Of a stretch of DNA of 64,000 bases, positions 1 through 11,145 are shown in pieces. The stretch is taken from contig JAUMIR010000001.1 of NCBI GenBank assembly GCA_030847615.1, positions 164,645,001 to 164,709,000 of the forward strand, given 5' to 3'. The notes below the pieces were generated by a model. That model saw only the letters and a program-made list of their open reading frames with translations, did not search any database and was not told the DNA's origin. The first letter of the stretch is position 1. Every line of letters begins with the position of its first letter. The stretch comes from Gambelia wislizenii (lineage: Eukaryota; Chordata; Lepidosauria; Squamata; Crotaphytidae). The translations under genes were made by a program, and so were the position numbers.

Positions 1-771
1 GAAAACCTGATTCTAACATCTTATTTAACACAAAAGATAATTCCCATAACAAAGGGTAATACACGATGGCAAATTCTCCAGCCATTGTTACAACATGATG
101 TAGGGGTTCTAGGTAATAATAAGTACTGTGGGTAGATATTCAGTGGAGGGTCTTATTCTTGACTTTAATATCGGTACAGACTTGATACCTGAGGGACCTT
201 CTTTTCCTGTATTTACCTTCCAGAGGTAAAGGGAAAGAGCCATTAGTGAAAGCAATGTGTTATTTGGAGACATGAGAGTAAGGTCTATGTGGCTATGCCA
301 TATTCAAAGGATCCAATCAGCTCAACAAGTCCAGCAGGGAAAGATGCCGGTTTCATTTGGCTGGCCAAGTTAACACAAGGATATTCATTCAAGCCCTTAT
401 GGACATTATCACACGACACACACCCCGTTGTCACTGCAATCACGTTTGCAAAAGTGAATGGATAGAAACTGGTTTGGCAGCCCTCAGTATCGCCCATCCC
501 TTCAATAGTGCGTCTGATGCTGTTTCAGCCACTGACAGCCCCTTGGCTCTCTTGTGGACTCTTCCTTAACCTCTCCTCCATGCTCTATTGCCCTACCCAG
601 CATGTGTTTCATGGTTTTGTTTTGTTTTTTAGTTGTAATGCAATTTGACAATTATGGTAATGCAGTTTAGTGAAACAAAGAAAAAGAAAAGGCAAGGAAG
701 GGCGGGGGGGAGAAAACCAGCCTTTGGGGGGATAGCAGAAGGGAGGGGGAGGGGAGAGAGAAGGAGACTGA
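1..771. other. Unassigned sequence
   Basis: No gene or recognisable repeat was seen. Short open frames of about 70 codons on both strands overlap one another and look like chance. The last 140 bases are purine-rich (G/A runs) and lead directly into the left end of a MITE. Confidence 0.5.
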
Positions 772-1343
772 GGAGATTATCAGATGCAGCTAATCTGGTG
801 CCATAATGATGCCAGAGGAATACAAAAGGACATCAATATCAGACGTCATCCTTTTGCATTCCGCTGGCATCATTATGGTGTTTCTTTTTATTGACGGGCC
901 AAGTCGTCAATAAATCCTCCATTGCAACTTGATGCTGGCACTGCTGGCGTGTGAAACCTCAGACCATTTAATTCTCATGAATGCAGCTTCAATGGGCAGT
1001 CCTGCCAGAACACTTCCAGATGAGATAGGGACATCCAGGTAAGTGACACACTTTTTAAAAACTTCCCTGGTTAACTTGGAAGTTTTAAAATGTGTGTATG
1101 TGCTTTTTGTAACTTTTTTTGTGTATTTTTCTTTTTATTTTGGAATTTCCCACACTCGCATCTTCCCATGAGAATGGATGGGATTTCACTCCAGGAAGTC
1201 TAATGGAGGTCCGTTCATGCCTGGGCTGCCTCAACGTCAGGAGAGAAGGTAAGTGCAGTGGGGAGTGTTATTGTGCTGGGACAGGGGTGGAATTTGAGAT
1301 TGTGGGACAGCAACACTTTTTGCGTTCCTGTCTGATAATCTCC
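772..1343 (-). mobile_element. Harbinger-like MITE, long form (family H1)
   Basis: The left terminus reads GGAGATTATCAGATG and the right terminus GTCTGATAATCTCC, so the ends are inverted repeats. Flanking triplets are TGA on the left and TGC on the right, an imperfect 3-bp target duplication. Inside lie an imperfect hairpin of about 32-base arms (799-830 with 849-880), a small stem-loop ATTGACG/CGTCAAT near 890-915, and a core (about 1000-1230) that recurs at 4.8, 9.8, 13.1, 28.5, 33.3 and 35.6 kb. No transposase is encoded. The core lies in the opposite sense to most other copies. Assignment to PIF/Harbinger is inferred from the 3-bp duplications of the better copies. Confidence 0.75.
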
Positions 1344-1785
1344 TGCGACCACGTGACTGCCCAATCTTGGGACTGCAACTGGAGAAATGTATCACACCTG
1401 AGGATTCATGGCACAGCAGTGTGATTGGGAGCTTATTGATGAGTGTTCCCCATCAATGGCAAGAGATTTCCTAACCATGGTTTGGAGGCACAGCAGCAAC
1501 TATTTGGAGGCGACATCATGTGATAAGTATTGCCAAAGCTGTTATTATCCAGCTTTAATTCTGCTTTAAAAGGCTTGTATGATAACATCCTAGGTCTGTA
1601 GCTTAATTCTGGTTTATATGGTTCACATTTAGTGACATTTAGTGACATTTTAGTGACAAATGATGTCTTGTTGATGTTTTAGGTTTAAATCAATTGTTTT
1701 ATTGATAGCATCTTGCCCTGATATCTACAAATGCAGAGCATGTTGGACAGCTTGACTACAATAATAACTCAGCAATCAGAGGACC
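1344..1785. other. Unassigned, with a short tandem array
   Basis: No gene was recognised. At about 1626-1660 the decamer TTTAGTGACA is repeated three to four times in tandem. The rest is ordinary AT-rich sequence. Confidence 0.45.
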
Positions 1786-1788
1786 CTT

Positions 1789-1993
1789 TCACACTACACA
1801 GCTATAGTGCTGTGACTGCCATGGTTCCATCCTATGGAAACCTGGGGTTTGTAATTTGGTCAGAAGCACTGGAGTGCTCTGGCTGAAAATTCAAAATGCC
1901 TCCCGTCCCACAACTACCAATCCCAGGATTCCATAAAATGGAACCATGGCAGTTAGAATGCAATGATAGTATTATAACTCTGTAGCGTGACAT
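1789..1993. mobile_element. Palindromic MITE, CACTACAC family
   Basis: The two halves are imperfect inverted copies: the left end reads TTTCACACTACACAGCTATA and the right end is the complement of TGTCACGCTACAGAGTTATA. The inner arms both contain an ATGGTTCCAT-type motif and a 'tcccaggattcca' motif. Related copies are at 12.9, 30.3 and 58.5 kb. There is no coding capacity. Target duplication is not clear here; the 30.3-kb copy has a clean TTA. Confidence 0.6.
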
Positions 1994-2213
1994 TTTCAGG
2001 CTCTGGCATTTTCAGGCTCTTTGCATATTAGTAGTGGTGTTCTATCCCAGATGATTTAATTGTACTGCAATTCAACCAGTGTACATACTTCTCCATGCCC
2101 ACATCACCCCAATTTATCCTAAACTCTTGATTAGCCATCTTTCTCAAAGGGGGAATTATAAAATTAAGGTGTGAAGGATGCTTGGAAAATAACAAGTGTG
2201 CTAAGCTATATGG

Positions 2214-2433
2214 AGAGAACCAGCATGGTGCAGTGCTTTGAGTATTGGACTACAACTCGAGACCAGGGTCCAAATGCACGCTCAGGCATGGAAACTCACT
2301 GGGTGACCTTGGGCAAGTCACACTCTCTCAGCATCAGAGGAAGGCAAAGGCGAACCTCTTCTGAACAAATCTTGCCAAGAAAATGCCTTAGGGTTGCCAT
2401 AAGTTGGAAAGAACTTGTAGGCACACAACAAAT
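2214..2433 (+). mobile_element. tRNA-derived SINE with Bov-B-like tail (Sauria/Squam type)
   Basis: The head (agccagc-like start, then 'ttggactacaactc' and 'ccagggtccaaatgc') resembles the A and B boxes of a tRNA-derived RNA polymerase III promoter. The body contains 'ttgggcaagtcacactctct', a hallmark of this squamate SINE. The tail ('ccataagttggaaagaactt') resembles the 3' end of Bov-B/RTE LINEs, whose machinery would have moved it. It is in sense orientation and diverged. An open frame across it is not a gene. Confidence 0.85.
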
Positions 2434-3654
2434 CTTGGAAACAAGAGTCAGGGTGCTACTGATTATCAGTTGCTGAATATTAGCTGATGTAATATTGTTA
2501 CTTCATATAATATTATATTAGCATTAGAGAGTGATTGCCTTTGTGCTGAGCTTAGAGGCTTTCCAGAAACCAGAAGCAGAGCTCATCCATACAGGAAGAG
2601 ACTACTGATGTCTAATGCTGCCACACAACCCTCTTTGATTATGACCATTATGTCCTTTATAATGAGGATTTTTTTTATTACTTAATCACCAGAACAGTTA
2701 GGCAATTAACAATGGAGGAGCTCAGAATTTTCCACTGGGTTTGATAGCTATATTTGAAGTGTTGCAAGTACTAGCTATATAGTACTATACAGTTAAAAAA
2801 AAAAAAAAGTTGAACATAACAGTTTGGGAAGAATTTCCTCGAGAATCCATACAGACCTGTAGCTTCTTGGAGTTCTGTCAGTATCATTGGCCATGATCTG
2901 TATAGAGGCCTGGGCTCTTGTCTACATAGTTGCTGTATTTGACAGACACTTATATAGCCTACACAGAGTTGATAACAAAAGCTGGGATGGCCCAGACAAT
3001 CACTAATAAAAAATGAGATGTTCCAATATTTTTAGTACTGCAGCAGACAGGCAAAAACTAAACCTAGAACACCATCACTCCAACAAAATATATTATTTTT
3101 TATAAATTGTGTCAGGAAAGAAGTCTCCATATGTTTTGGCACTATAGAACTTATGAGTACTAGTTTTGCTATTATTTAAGTTAGTGCCTCAGGGATAGAG
3201 CAGGCTCCGTTCATTTGACTTAAAATAGGAATAATTTTCTAAACCCAGCTTTCTGCCAAACTTTGTATGGAAAGACTGATAGTATGTACATATGTCCAAG
3301 TCAGACAAAAATGAACCTTGAAAAAGAAATATTCTCTGCTGCCAGAGAACATCTGTTCTGGCTAGCAAAAAGTAAGTCAACAGTGGCACCTACTGGTTGT
3401 AGAGTAATGAAATTTTTAACTGTAGCAGCATAGGACAAAGGATCACAGCACTTTTAACGATGATTTATATGTTCTTGAATCCCAAGTCTTGTTGTTGAGC
3501 ATAGTTTTGCTATGATTTGGCATAGGCAGCCATTTTTTTCCCAAGGGGGCTTTCCACAAGTGTAATTTAAATACTGAAAACACCAAGAGAGTTTCCTATA
3601 GTGTGTAAGAATTGTCCTCAGTTATTATTTGTTATGTTGAAAGTGTCAATAAAC
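2434..3654. other. Unassigned sequence
   Basis: No gene or repeat family was recognised. There is an A-run near 2795-2808. The short frames are unremarkable. Confidence 0.45.
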
Positions 3655-3689
3655 TATGTTTTTCACCTTGTAAACTGAAGGACAAATAG

Positions 3690-4165
3690 ATTTTCCTTGG
3701 TTTTTTTCCGGTCTGTGAGGCCGTGTTCTGGAAGAGTTTCTTTCTGACGTTTCACCTGCATCTGTGGCTGGCATCTTCAGAGAATGGTTGGGTAGGAAGG
3801 GGGGGTTATATACTGTGAACCCCTGTTGGGGATGATATGTAAATTTGTGTGTTTGAATGGCTAGCCTCTGGGTAGAGATATGCAAGGAAGATTAGTGTCG
3901 GTTGCATATCTCCACCCAGAAACTAGCCATTCAAATACACAAATTTACATATCCTCCCCAACAGGGGTTCACAGTATATAAACCACACACACACTCCTAC
4001 CCAACCATTCTCTGAAGATGCCAGCCAAAGATGCAGGTGAAATGTCAGAAAGAAACTCTTGCAGAACATGGCCTCACAGCCCGGGAAAAAAAACAAGGAA
4101 AATCTATAGATGCTGGCAAAAAACAAGGAAAATCTATAGATACTGGCCTTCGACTTCACTTTGAA
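3690..4165. mobile_element. Inverted pair of Penelope-like element 3' tails
   Basis: About 200 bases at 3690-3888 (minus sense) are repeated as an inverted copy at 3910-4110 (plus sense), around a centre near 3902. Both arms match the 3' region of the PLE at 27.6-27.8 kb (shared 'ccccaacaggggttcacag' and 'gatgccagcca.agatgcagg'). The plus arm ends in a 32-base tandem duplication (about 4086-4147, 'acaaggaaaatctatagat' twice) and then 'cttcgacttcact', the same terminus as the 27.8-kb copy. The open frame across the minus arm is probably untranslated 3' sequence. PLEs are known to carry terminal repeats in direct or inverted order, so this may be a relic of that organisation. Confidence 0.75.
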
Positions 4166-4458
4166 GAACAAATGTTTGAAAAGAAAGAAAAATACTCAGA
4201 TCAGTAGCTCCCTGTGGGAGCACCATTATGTACGTGGTGAAAAGCTATACACCTTTATTTCAATGGAGAAGATAGCTCTATATTCACAAACTGATGTAGC
4301 CATACACATTCCCTCCAACATTTCACATATGAAAATCAGGACACATCAGATTGTGGTCAAAAGGCTGTAACCAGGCAACAAGAGACAAAAGTTATTAATG
4401 AGGAACACACAAAATGACTATTTTAAGCAGAGAAACCCTGGAATTTATATACTGAGCT

Positions 4459-4675
4459 TTGTTGTGTGTGCCTTCAAGTTATTTCCATCTTACGGTAACC
4501 CTAAAGCAAGCCTATCACACGATTTTCTTGGCAAGATTTGTTCAGAGAGGGGTTGCCTTTGCCTTCTTCTGTGGCTGAGAGAGTGTGACTTGCCCACGGT
4601 CACCCAGTGGGATTCCATGATCTACTGGGGATTCAAACCCTGATCTTCAGAGCTGTAATACAATGCAGGTCTCTG
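4459..4675 (-). mobile_element. tRNA-derived SINE with Bov-B-like tail
   Basis: A reverse-strand copy of the SINE at 2.2 kb. Reading the complement, the body contains 'gtgggcaagtcacactctct' and the tail ends 'aacttgaaggcacacacaac'. The head near 4650-4675 is degraded. It lies 60 bases from a MITE core. Confidence 0.85.
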
Positions 4676-4738
4676 CTGCTTCCTTTTCTTTTCCCCACTG
4701 CTGAATTAACTGAGTGCAAACCATTTTTGTGCTTTAAA

Positions 4739-5076
4739 CTCAGCTCCGTTCACTTCCCCTTTTGAAATCCCGTGTGATTTCATTGCACAGGAAATTCAAA
4801 AAATAAAAAAAGAAATAAACATCTGAAAGTCACACCAAGCACATACACACACTGAAAAACCTCCAAGTAACACAGGGAGGGTCAAAAAAAGTTTGTCACT
4901 TACCTAGATGTCACGATCTCAGCAGGGGGATCTATTGATGACTTAAGCCATCAGTTAAGAGGTACAGGATTTTGACTATACATAAATGCAAAAGGGCAAT
5001 GTTGTCTGATCTGCATGCCCTTTTGCATTTATGTGGCATTGTTATGACACCATATTTAGTGTGTCTGATAAAGTCC
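4739..5076 (+). mobile_element. Harbinger-like MITE H1, left-truncated
   Basis: The right terminus GTCTGATAAAGTCC ends at 5076. The core matches the H1 core ('cacttacctagatgtcacgatctc'-type segment at about 4897-4920). A variant of the conserved stem-loop lies near 4934-4955 and a perfect 18-base hairpin near the right end (4981-4998 with 5016-5033). The left terminus is missing. No coding capacity. Confidence 0.7.
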
Positions 5077-5261
5077 CAGCACATATGTGATGGGATAAAA
5101 TTCCCCTGGTGTGGAGGAATCAAAGCTGACAATAAATGACTGATTCCTCATGAAGCTCTCACATGTTCAATTTCCATCACCACAAGAAGAAAATGACTGA
5201 ATGGAGAAAATATTTTAATTGTTTGTGTGAAAAGTGCTTTAGCCAGTCTACCCTTAGCACA

Positions 5262-6003
5262 TAATACTCTCTCTCTCTGGCTTTTCTTCGCAAACGAAGA
5301 TTCAGGAAGGACTCATCCTGCGCTTTCTGCAAGTGCGCTGATGACTAAAAAGGCCAATCCGAGATAAGCAAGTCCGGTTGCAAAAAGCACAGCAGAAGGT
5401 CTCCTTGGGTGATGTTTTTGGGTTGTGATTCTTTCTGCGTTGTCGTTTCTCTTCAAGACTTGTTCGGCATGAATTCTCAAATAAGGCTGCAGCATTGTGG
5501 ATAGTGCGTCTCCATGCTTCCCGATGTGAGGCCAGGGCGGACCACTGTTGGTGATCAACTTGGCCGAGCCTGAGATGTTGTTTCAGGGAGTCTTTGTATT
5601 GCTTTTTTGGAGCGCCCCTCTTACGATGACCCGTGGCGAGTTCACCGTAGAGTAGTATTTTTGGGAGGCGATGGTCCTCCATCCTAGAAACGTGCCCTGC
5701 CCAGCGCATCTGCGTTCTCAATATCATGGCCTCAATACTGGTGATCCCTGCTTGCTCAAGGACAGCAACATTCGTCACATAGTCAGTCCAGTGTATATTT
5801 AGGATTGTGCGTAGACAGCGCTGATGAAAGCGCTCGAGGAGTCGTAGGTGGTGGCAATAGGTGACCCATGTTTCAGATCCATAAAGGAGGATAGACAGTA
5901 CGATGGCTCTATACACACTGATTTTTGTGCTTTGCCTCAGGTGTTTATTGCTCCAGACTCTTTTGTGAAGTCTTCCAAATGCACTATATGCCAAGATTGA
6001 CAA
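5262..6003 (-). pseudogene. LINE 3' end: RT C-terminal region with Cys/His finger
   Basis: An open reading frame of about 233 codons runs leftwards to a stop near 5302. The N-terminal part (YRAIVLSILLYGSETW) is the segment after the reverse transcriptase catalytic core of many non-LTR retrotransposons. It is followed by a WAGHVSRMEDHRLPK block and, at the C-terminus, a CAFCNRTCLSRIGLFSHQRTC motif of CxxC...H...C type, probably nucleic-acid binding. The 3' end carries a small stem-loop (CTTCG-TTTG-CGAAG) and an AGAG simple tail (complement of 5263-5280). The catalytic YxDD region is absent because of 5' truncation near 6003. Shorter copies are at 48.5 and 61.4 kb. The clade (RTE-X-like or another) is uncertain. 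Confidence 0.8.
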
Positions 6004-6796
6004 AGAAATTGATCACAGATTAGCACATAATAACTTAATTATGAAAATGATTTTCACCAAGAAGTTTACCCATAGTTAACATTTCTTTCCCATTGTCCTG
6101 CCTACCCCAGAATGGGCTTATTTCAAGTTGTGAACCAGCAAGCTAAACAGAGTCTTTTCCCAAGCTCCCTGTCTTTTTCAGATCAGTTGGCAATGCCAGT
6201 CTCCCAAGTCTATAGACAGTTACATGTTAAAGTCTTCAAAGTAGGGATTTGGGGAGTGGTTGACCTTCCGTTTTAGAATAACTCTCCTAAACTAGGCCCA
6301 CTGTGCTACATCTTACACCAGTCTCAGATGGCAGTTAACCACATGCTGTTCTGCCTGGCTTTTAAGTTTTTACCAGCACTTTGTTTTAGCATTTGTAATA
6401 CTGCTCCTCCTTATTACACTACTGCCTGCTGCCTGTATTGTATTGTCATGGACCATTTAGAGACAAATTAGTCTTTACAGACCACATGGATAACAGGCTG
6501 TCCCCTCCCCACCTTTTTTTTTTTTAATGAAAAGCTACTTGTGAGGCCAGGGGTGAGGGCTATAATGACAAAGGAAGAAATAACAGGAGCCTGCTTATCT
6601 CTTTCAGCCTATGCATATTATTTCTGAAAATCACCACCTCCACCTTGATGCTTTTCCACCTTACAGTGGCACCTGTATGTCTTCAGCCCATAGGTAGAAT
6701 AGCAGTCTTATGGGGGGAAAGGTTACATAGCAACTCTGCCTCCCTTTCTCCTGTCCCGTGGATACTTTAAAATACACAGAGAGAAATAAAGAAAGA
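6004..6796. other. Unassigned sequence
   Basis: No gene or repeat family was recognised. There is a T-run near 6515-6526. Confidence 0.45.
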
Positions 6797-6976
6797 GGAT
6801 TGGCAGAGTGAAAACTGGATATGGATCCTGTACCTTTACCAGTTGTGTAGAAGAGGGAATTTCAGCAGGTGTTGCTTGTTACCTGCTTGCATGACAAGGA
6901 ACACCTGCTGAAATACTCTCTTTTACACAACTGTTAAAGGTAAAGGAGCCCTCTCCAGTTTTCAGTCTGGCAACCC
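6797..6976. mobile_element. Palindromic MITE, TTGCCAGACTGAAAACTGG family
   Basis: The left end (GGATTGGCAGAGTGAAAACTGG-like) and the complement of the right end (GGGTTGCCAGACTGAAAACT) are inverted repeats, and the inner arms also pair ('cagcaggtgttgctt' with 'aacacctgctg'). A second copy lies at 31.86-32.0 kb and a shorter one at 44.95 kb. There is no coding potential. The termini suggest hAT, but no convincing 8-bp duplication was found. Confidence 0.65.
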
Positions 6977-9091
6977 TAAACAGAACAAGATAGGTTATAT
7001 GTGTATCCTATTGAAAGTCCAGTTGGCCCTTATTGTTTTAGCATGTTTCATTTCTATAAACTACCTGGGTCAGTTTTTCACATGAAATAACAGATCAGAA
7101 CATGTAGAATAAATAATGTTAATAAGTAAATCTTTGACTTTAAACTGGATCCACAGGCTGTTTACCAGTGTGAACATATACACACACATACACATACACA
7201 CTTAGGGGATGCAAAAACATGTCCAGGTAGTGGCAGTTCCACACAGGAAGTCATATCTGGCCACTTTGAATACAAGATGTAGATGAGGCCTTGTGCAACA
7301 GGAACGTTGAAAAATTTCTTGTTTCTGCATGCTTAAAACAATGGTAGAGAAAGGGTATGATGAGGCCACTTTTAAATCATGTCTTCTAATCAGTTCTCCT
7401 TGGGAAATGTGGGTGTAGTTCACCGTTTTTGAACTGCACATTCAAGTACAATTGCAAAAGAGGTTGTAGCTCTTCCCTCCATAACTCCCCCTGATTTTCA
7501 GCTAAATAGCCAAGCCCCTTAAAAATGATTTAGATGGTAGCAGTGCATTTTTTGGCTGGAGGGAACAGCCCCTGCACTTATGTCAAGGAAGTCTGATCCC
7601 CCTGGGTTCTACTTTCAAGGCCTAACCTGGCTGCCTAAAAGGAAACTTGCCTTCCAGATGTCATAGAAACTTTTTCGGCCAAATTTCCAAGGCAAGTAAA
7701 CTTCCATTTTACTGAAGAATGTTCTCCCCCTAAGTGTAAGCAAGAAAAGCAAACTGACTTCTCTGAGCAAGAGATTAGGCGAGAGTATAAAGCCCTATGT
7801 ATACTGTGGGGTTGCTTTCCCTGTGCAGAGAACACGCTGCAAACCACAGCCTGATCATTCCAATAGGGGTGCATGAGAGAAACATTCCTGGCTCTTCTAA
7901 CAACATGGAATTCCTTCCTTGGCTTTCTTACAATCCATATGGGCGGCTGCAGATCAAAGGAAGAAAATGCCACATGCACAGCTGAGGGACTGTAAAGCCT
8001 GGGAGGTTGCTTTTGTTTTGTGTGTGTAGGTTTAACATGAATTATGAAGTTATGGTAAGTGAAAAAGAGGTCCATTTGACACACAAGTATTCCCCCCCCC
8101 CAACACATAATATAAATCATCAGTGGAGACCGGAAGAAGTTAGCTGCGTCATATCTTCCACCCATACATGGGTTCACTCTCAAAGGGAAGACTCATCTAA
8201 TTGCTTTTGATCCACTGTCTGGCATGCCGTGCACCTGGTGCGGCAGACTCCCATGTGCACAGCAAAGCTTTTGAATCACACTCATACATAAAACAAGAAG
8301 AAAATGTGGCTGGAATTAGTGCCCATGCACACGAGCCATATGCTTGGCTTGGCTTTTTGCAGCAAGTCATTTCTACTGCTTCCCTCTTTCAAAAATATCT
8401 GGCATTTTGTGCATAGGTTGTGATTAACATAGGCAAATTCTTTGTTTTCTCCTTGTTGTTGTTCCTATTATTCTTAACTGGCTGGTGGGGTTTGGTCCAT
8501 CTCTTTTGCAGCCTTTCTCCTGGGACAGTAGCTTCTCTTTGCAACCAGAGAAGGAACTGAAACTGCGCCAAGCATCCAAAGCAAGTTATTGGACAACATG
8601 AATTTCCAGCAATTGCAACATGACTGTATTCCTATGCGGCTGGACACAAGTCATTCCCCACTGCCTGCCATTCTGCTTTTTCCTTCATTACTGAGAGTAG
8701 GGACACAGTGTCTGATAATTGAAGGACCAGACATTCGCCCCCCTTCCAGATCTTGGTAGATGTTTTAAACATCAGGTTCTGCTTTGGAATTTTCACAGCC
8801 TTTCATGCTGATTTTGACCATCTTGCCTAGTTCTCTCTTCCTGTGCTACCACAGAATCAGAGAGGGCTCCAGTTTCTTCAAAAGCTCCAGGGTTTTATTT
8901 CTTTGTTTTAAATATTAATTTAATATAGCCTTTGACAAAAAATCATTCCAGGGCAGTTCACAATGTTACTACTTCACACACACACACACACAAAACAGAG
9001 TCAATAAAACAGAGATAAAAGCTCATAGATATAGAATACTTAAAAATTAGACATGTGCTTCTAATTTGCCCAGATCCAGTGCTATGCCAAT
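6977..9091. other. Mostly unassigned; degraded LINE-tail-like segment near the end
   Basis: Short CA repeats occur at about 7180-7200 and 8974-8994 and a C-run at 8092-8102. A minus-strand open frame of 182 codons (7635-8183) shows no recognisable domain and is treated as chance. Segment 8905-9020 resembles reverse-strand 3' tails of reptilian CR1/L2 LINEs ('ccagggcagttcacaatg'), weakly. Confidence 0.4.
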
Positions 9092-9309
9092 CAGGACCAG
9101 TTTAAGGAATGTTGGGGGCCCCTGCAATATTTTATTTTGGGGGGCCCATATGTTTATCTCAGTCAATGTAACCTAACCTAACCTATTCACAGTACAGAAT
9201 ATTCAGATTATTACTAATGATGTTTTTGCAGGAGGAGGGTTACTATGGGGCCCCCACAATCCCCCCCCCCTGTGGATGCTGATGCAGCGGGTGCCTTAAA
9301 CTGGCCCTG
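9092..9309. mobile_element. hAT MITE with perfect 8-bp target duplication
   Basis: The termini are CAGGACCAGTTTAAGG and the complement CCTTAAACTGGCCCTG. The element is flanked on both sides by ATGCCAAT (9084-9091 and 9310-9317), an exact 8-bp target duplication diagnostic for the hAT superfamily. The interior arms are also partly inverted (GGGGGCCCC-type runs). At 218 bp it encodes nothing and would have been moved in trans. Confidence 0.92.
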
Positions 9310-9578
9310 ATGCCAATTCTGACAGCATGTAAGAAAGACAGCAGAGTGTGCAATCCTGGGGACACCCATCACTGACACATGCCCCCTTCCAACCTATCAC
9401 TCATCATGTGTTATTTTTGCTAACATTAATGAAATTTAAATTAATTCTAGTAATTAAGAATTGGCATTCTTAACACTCTACAGACAGGACAGTCCCTATG
9501 CAAGAGGATAAATGGATACAAATCAGACATTAGAAGTCCAAAATGCAATGGCAGAACACTTCAACCTCCCTGAACACA

Positions 9579-10186
9579 GGAGATTATCAGACAGGAATGA
9601 AAAAAATGTTTCTGTCCCACAATCTCCTCTCCCACTTCCTCCTGTCCCTATCCTGGCACAAAAACAAAAGTTTTCAGACCTACCTTTGTAGCATCTTCAG
9701 GGCAGCCCAGGAGTGAATGGAGCTCTAATGGAGCTCTCTTCACTTCCTGGAATGAAATCCTGCCCGTTCTCACGCGAAGACACGAGTGTGGGAAATTCAA
9801 ATTTTAAAAGAAAAATAAACATCAAAAAGTGACAGCAAGCATGAAAACACACTTTAAAAATTCCAAGTAAACCAGGGAAGTTTTTAAAAAGTGTGTCACT
9901 TACCTGGATGTCCCGATCTCACCAGGAAGTGTTCTGGCAGGGACCTCCCATTGATGCTGGGATCTCACCAGCGAAACAGGGCATCTTTTCACTTGCAGGA
10001 ACCTCCATGACAAAAATGGAACAGGGAATATATTGATGGTTTCTCCCATCAATAAAAAGCAGCACCAGCAGAACAACAGCAGAACGGGAGCATTACGAGA
10101 GGGGAACAATGTCATCTGAAAAGGAAGCCCTTTAGTGATCTTCTGGTGTCATAATAATGGTGTTTTTAGGGTGTCTGATAATCTCC
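9579..10186 (+). mobile_element. Harbinger-like MITE H1 (long form) inside a PLE
   Basis: Termini GGAGATTATCAGAC and GTCTGATAATCTCC; flanking triplets ACA and ATA. The core contains 'gtgtgtcacttacctggatg' and the stem-loop ATTGATGG/CCATCAAT near 9950-10050, where the base changes relative to ATTGACG/CGTCAAT keep pairing. The right subterminal region has imperfect inverted segments (10085-10165). Its removal restores continuity of the surrounding PLE. Confidence 0.85.
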
Positions 10187-10246
10187 ATAGAGTACAGGAT
10201 TTAAAGGTCACTGTCCTTGAACAAGGAAATTACAAAGAAAGACTAG

Positions 10247-10598
10247 GGGCTTAGCTAGACAGAATGGTATACTGTGAGTGGGTACACATTTTCAGCCATT
10301 CACAGCAACGCTGTTTTCTCTCCACTATTTATTTATATATGCTTCAATAAAGGGCAATAAAGCAAAAAAATGTGCAGTGATGCCCATTTGGATGTCCACA
10401 CATGTGAAAGTGCTCATCTACATGCATTTTCCAGAAAACTTTAGGGAAAATGGTGAATGCTTTTACTGCACAGTTTGTGGAGTTTTTAGCCTCCCCCCCT
10501 CCTTCTGAATACTACAAATCCCATTCAGCTCACATTGGGACACATCATATTTTCTTCACAAATTCTGTGAAGAGTATTTTCACCATCTAGACAACCCC
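10247..10598. mobile_element. Harbinger-like MITE (H3) inside a PLE
   Basis: The left end GGGCTTAGCTAGACAG and the complement of the right end GGGGTTGTCTAGATGG align without gaps, and TAG flanks both sides (10244-10246, 10599-10601). It interrupts the PLE between its 'gaacaaggaaattac' and 'gaatggaattatattc' blocks. No coding sequence. The termini resemble those of H2 (GGGCTTATCTACATG). Confidence 0.8.
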
Positions 10599-10815
10599 TA
10601 GAAATAGAAACAGCTGAATGGAATTATATTCACAAATTCCAATCCATTCACAGAGGTATGAACAAAGACAATAGCTTCATGGCACACCACAAATATTAAC
10701 ACAAGTATCCTCGCTACTGCGCATGTAATCAAAGGAATCTTCTCATAGAAGGTTTTCAATCCAAGGAAACTGAATTTTTGTAAACAGATTTATTGCTTGT
10801 ACACATCAACACTAA

Positions 10816-11145
10816 GGACTTTTTCAGACAAGCCTTACCGCACAAGAAGACTCCGGCAGAGATACAGTGCTGTCGCACAGCAGAGGTTCCTTTTTGGACG
10901 CTGCCATCCCTCTTGTGGCATCGTCCGTGACAGTTCTGTGTCCCATCTACAGCAACCGCACCATTTTTACTCACGGACAACTTCCGTAAGTAAAATATGG
11001 CGTGGTTGCTGTAGATGGGACACGGAACTGTCACGGACGATGCCGCGAGAGGGATGGTGGCATCTGAAAAGGACCCCCTGCCAAGCGACAGCGCTGTACC
11101 TCTCCCAGAGACTTCTTGTGCAGTAAGGCTTGTCTGAAAAAGTCC
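10816..11145. mobile_element. Foldback H1 MITE inside a PLE
   Basis: A near-complete palindrome of 330 bp. Ends are GGACTTTTTCAGAC and GTCTGAAAAAGTCC with exact TAA duplications (10813-10815, 11146-11148). Arms contain 'gtgacagttctgtgtcccat' and its inverse 'atgggacacggaactgtcac'. The loop is near 10960-10990. Two overlapping open frames on opposite strands are a by-product of the palindrome. Confidence 0.9.

Noticed and set aside
2171..2476. A 101-codon plus-strand frame
   Set aside because: It runs through a tRNA-derived SINE and has no protein resemblance.
3646..3885. Conserved translated similarity between 3.7 kb and 27.6 kb (PATDAG...TSER)
   Set aside because: The match is to PLE 3' tail DNA, probably untranslated; it is not evidence for a shared protein.
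7635..8183. A 182-codon minus-strand open frame
   Set aside because: No domain, signal peptide or family resemblance was visible, composition is ordinary for the region, and a plus-strand frame overlaps it. Treated as chance.
10756..11126. Overlapping open frames of about 92 and 109 codons on opposite strands
   Set aside because: They lie across a palindromic MITE; mirrored frames are expected from the inverted arms.
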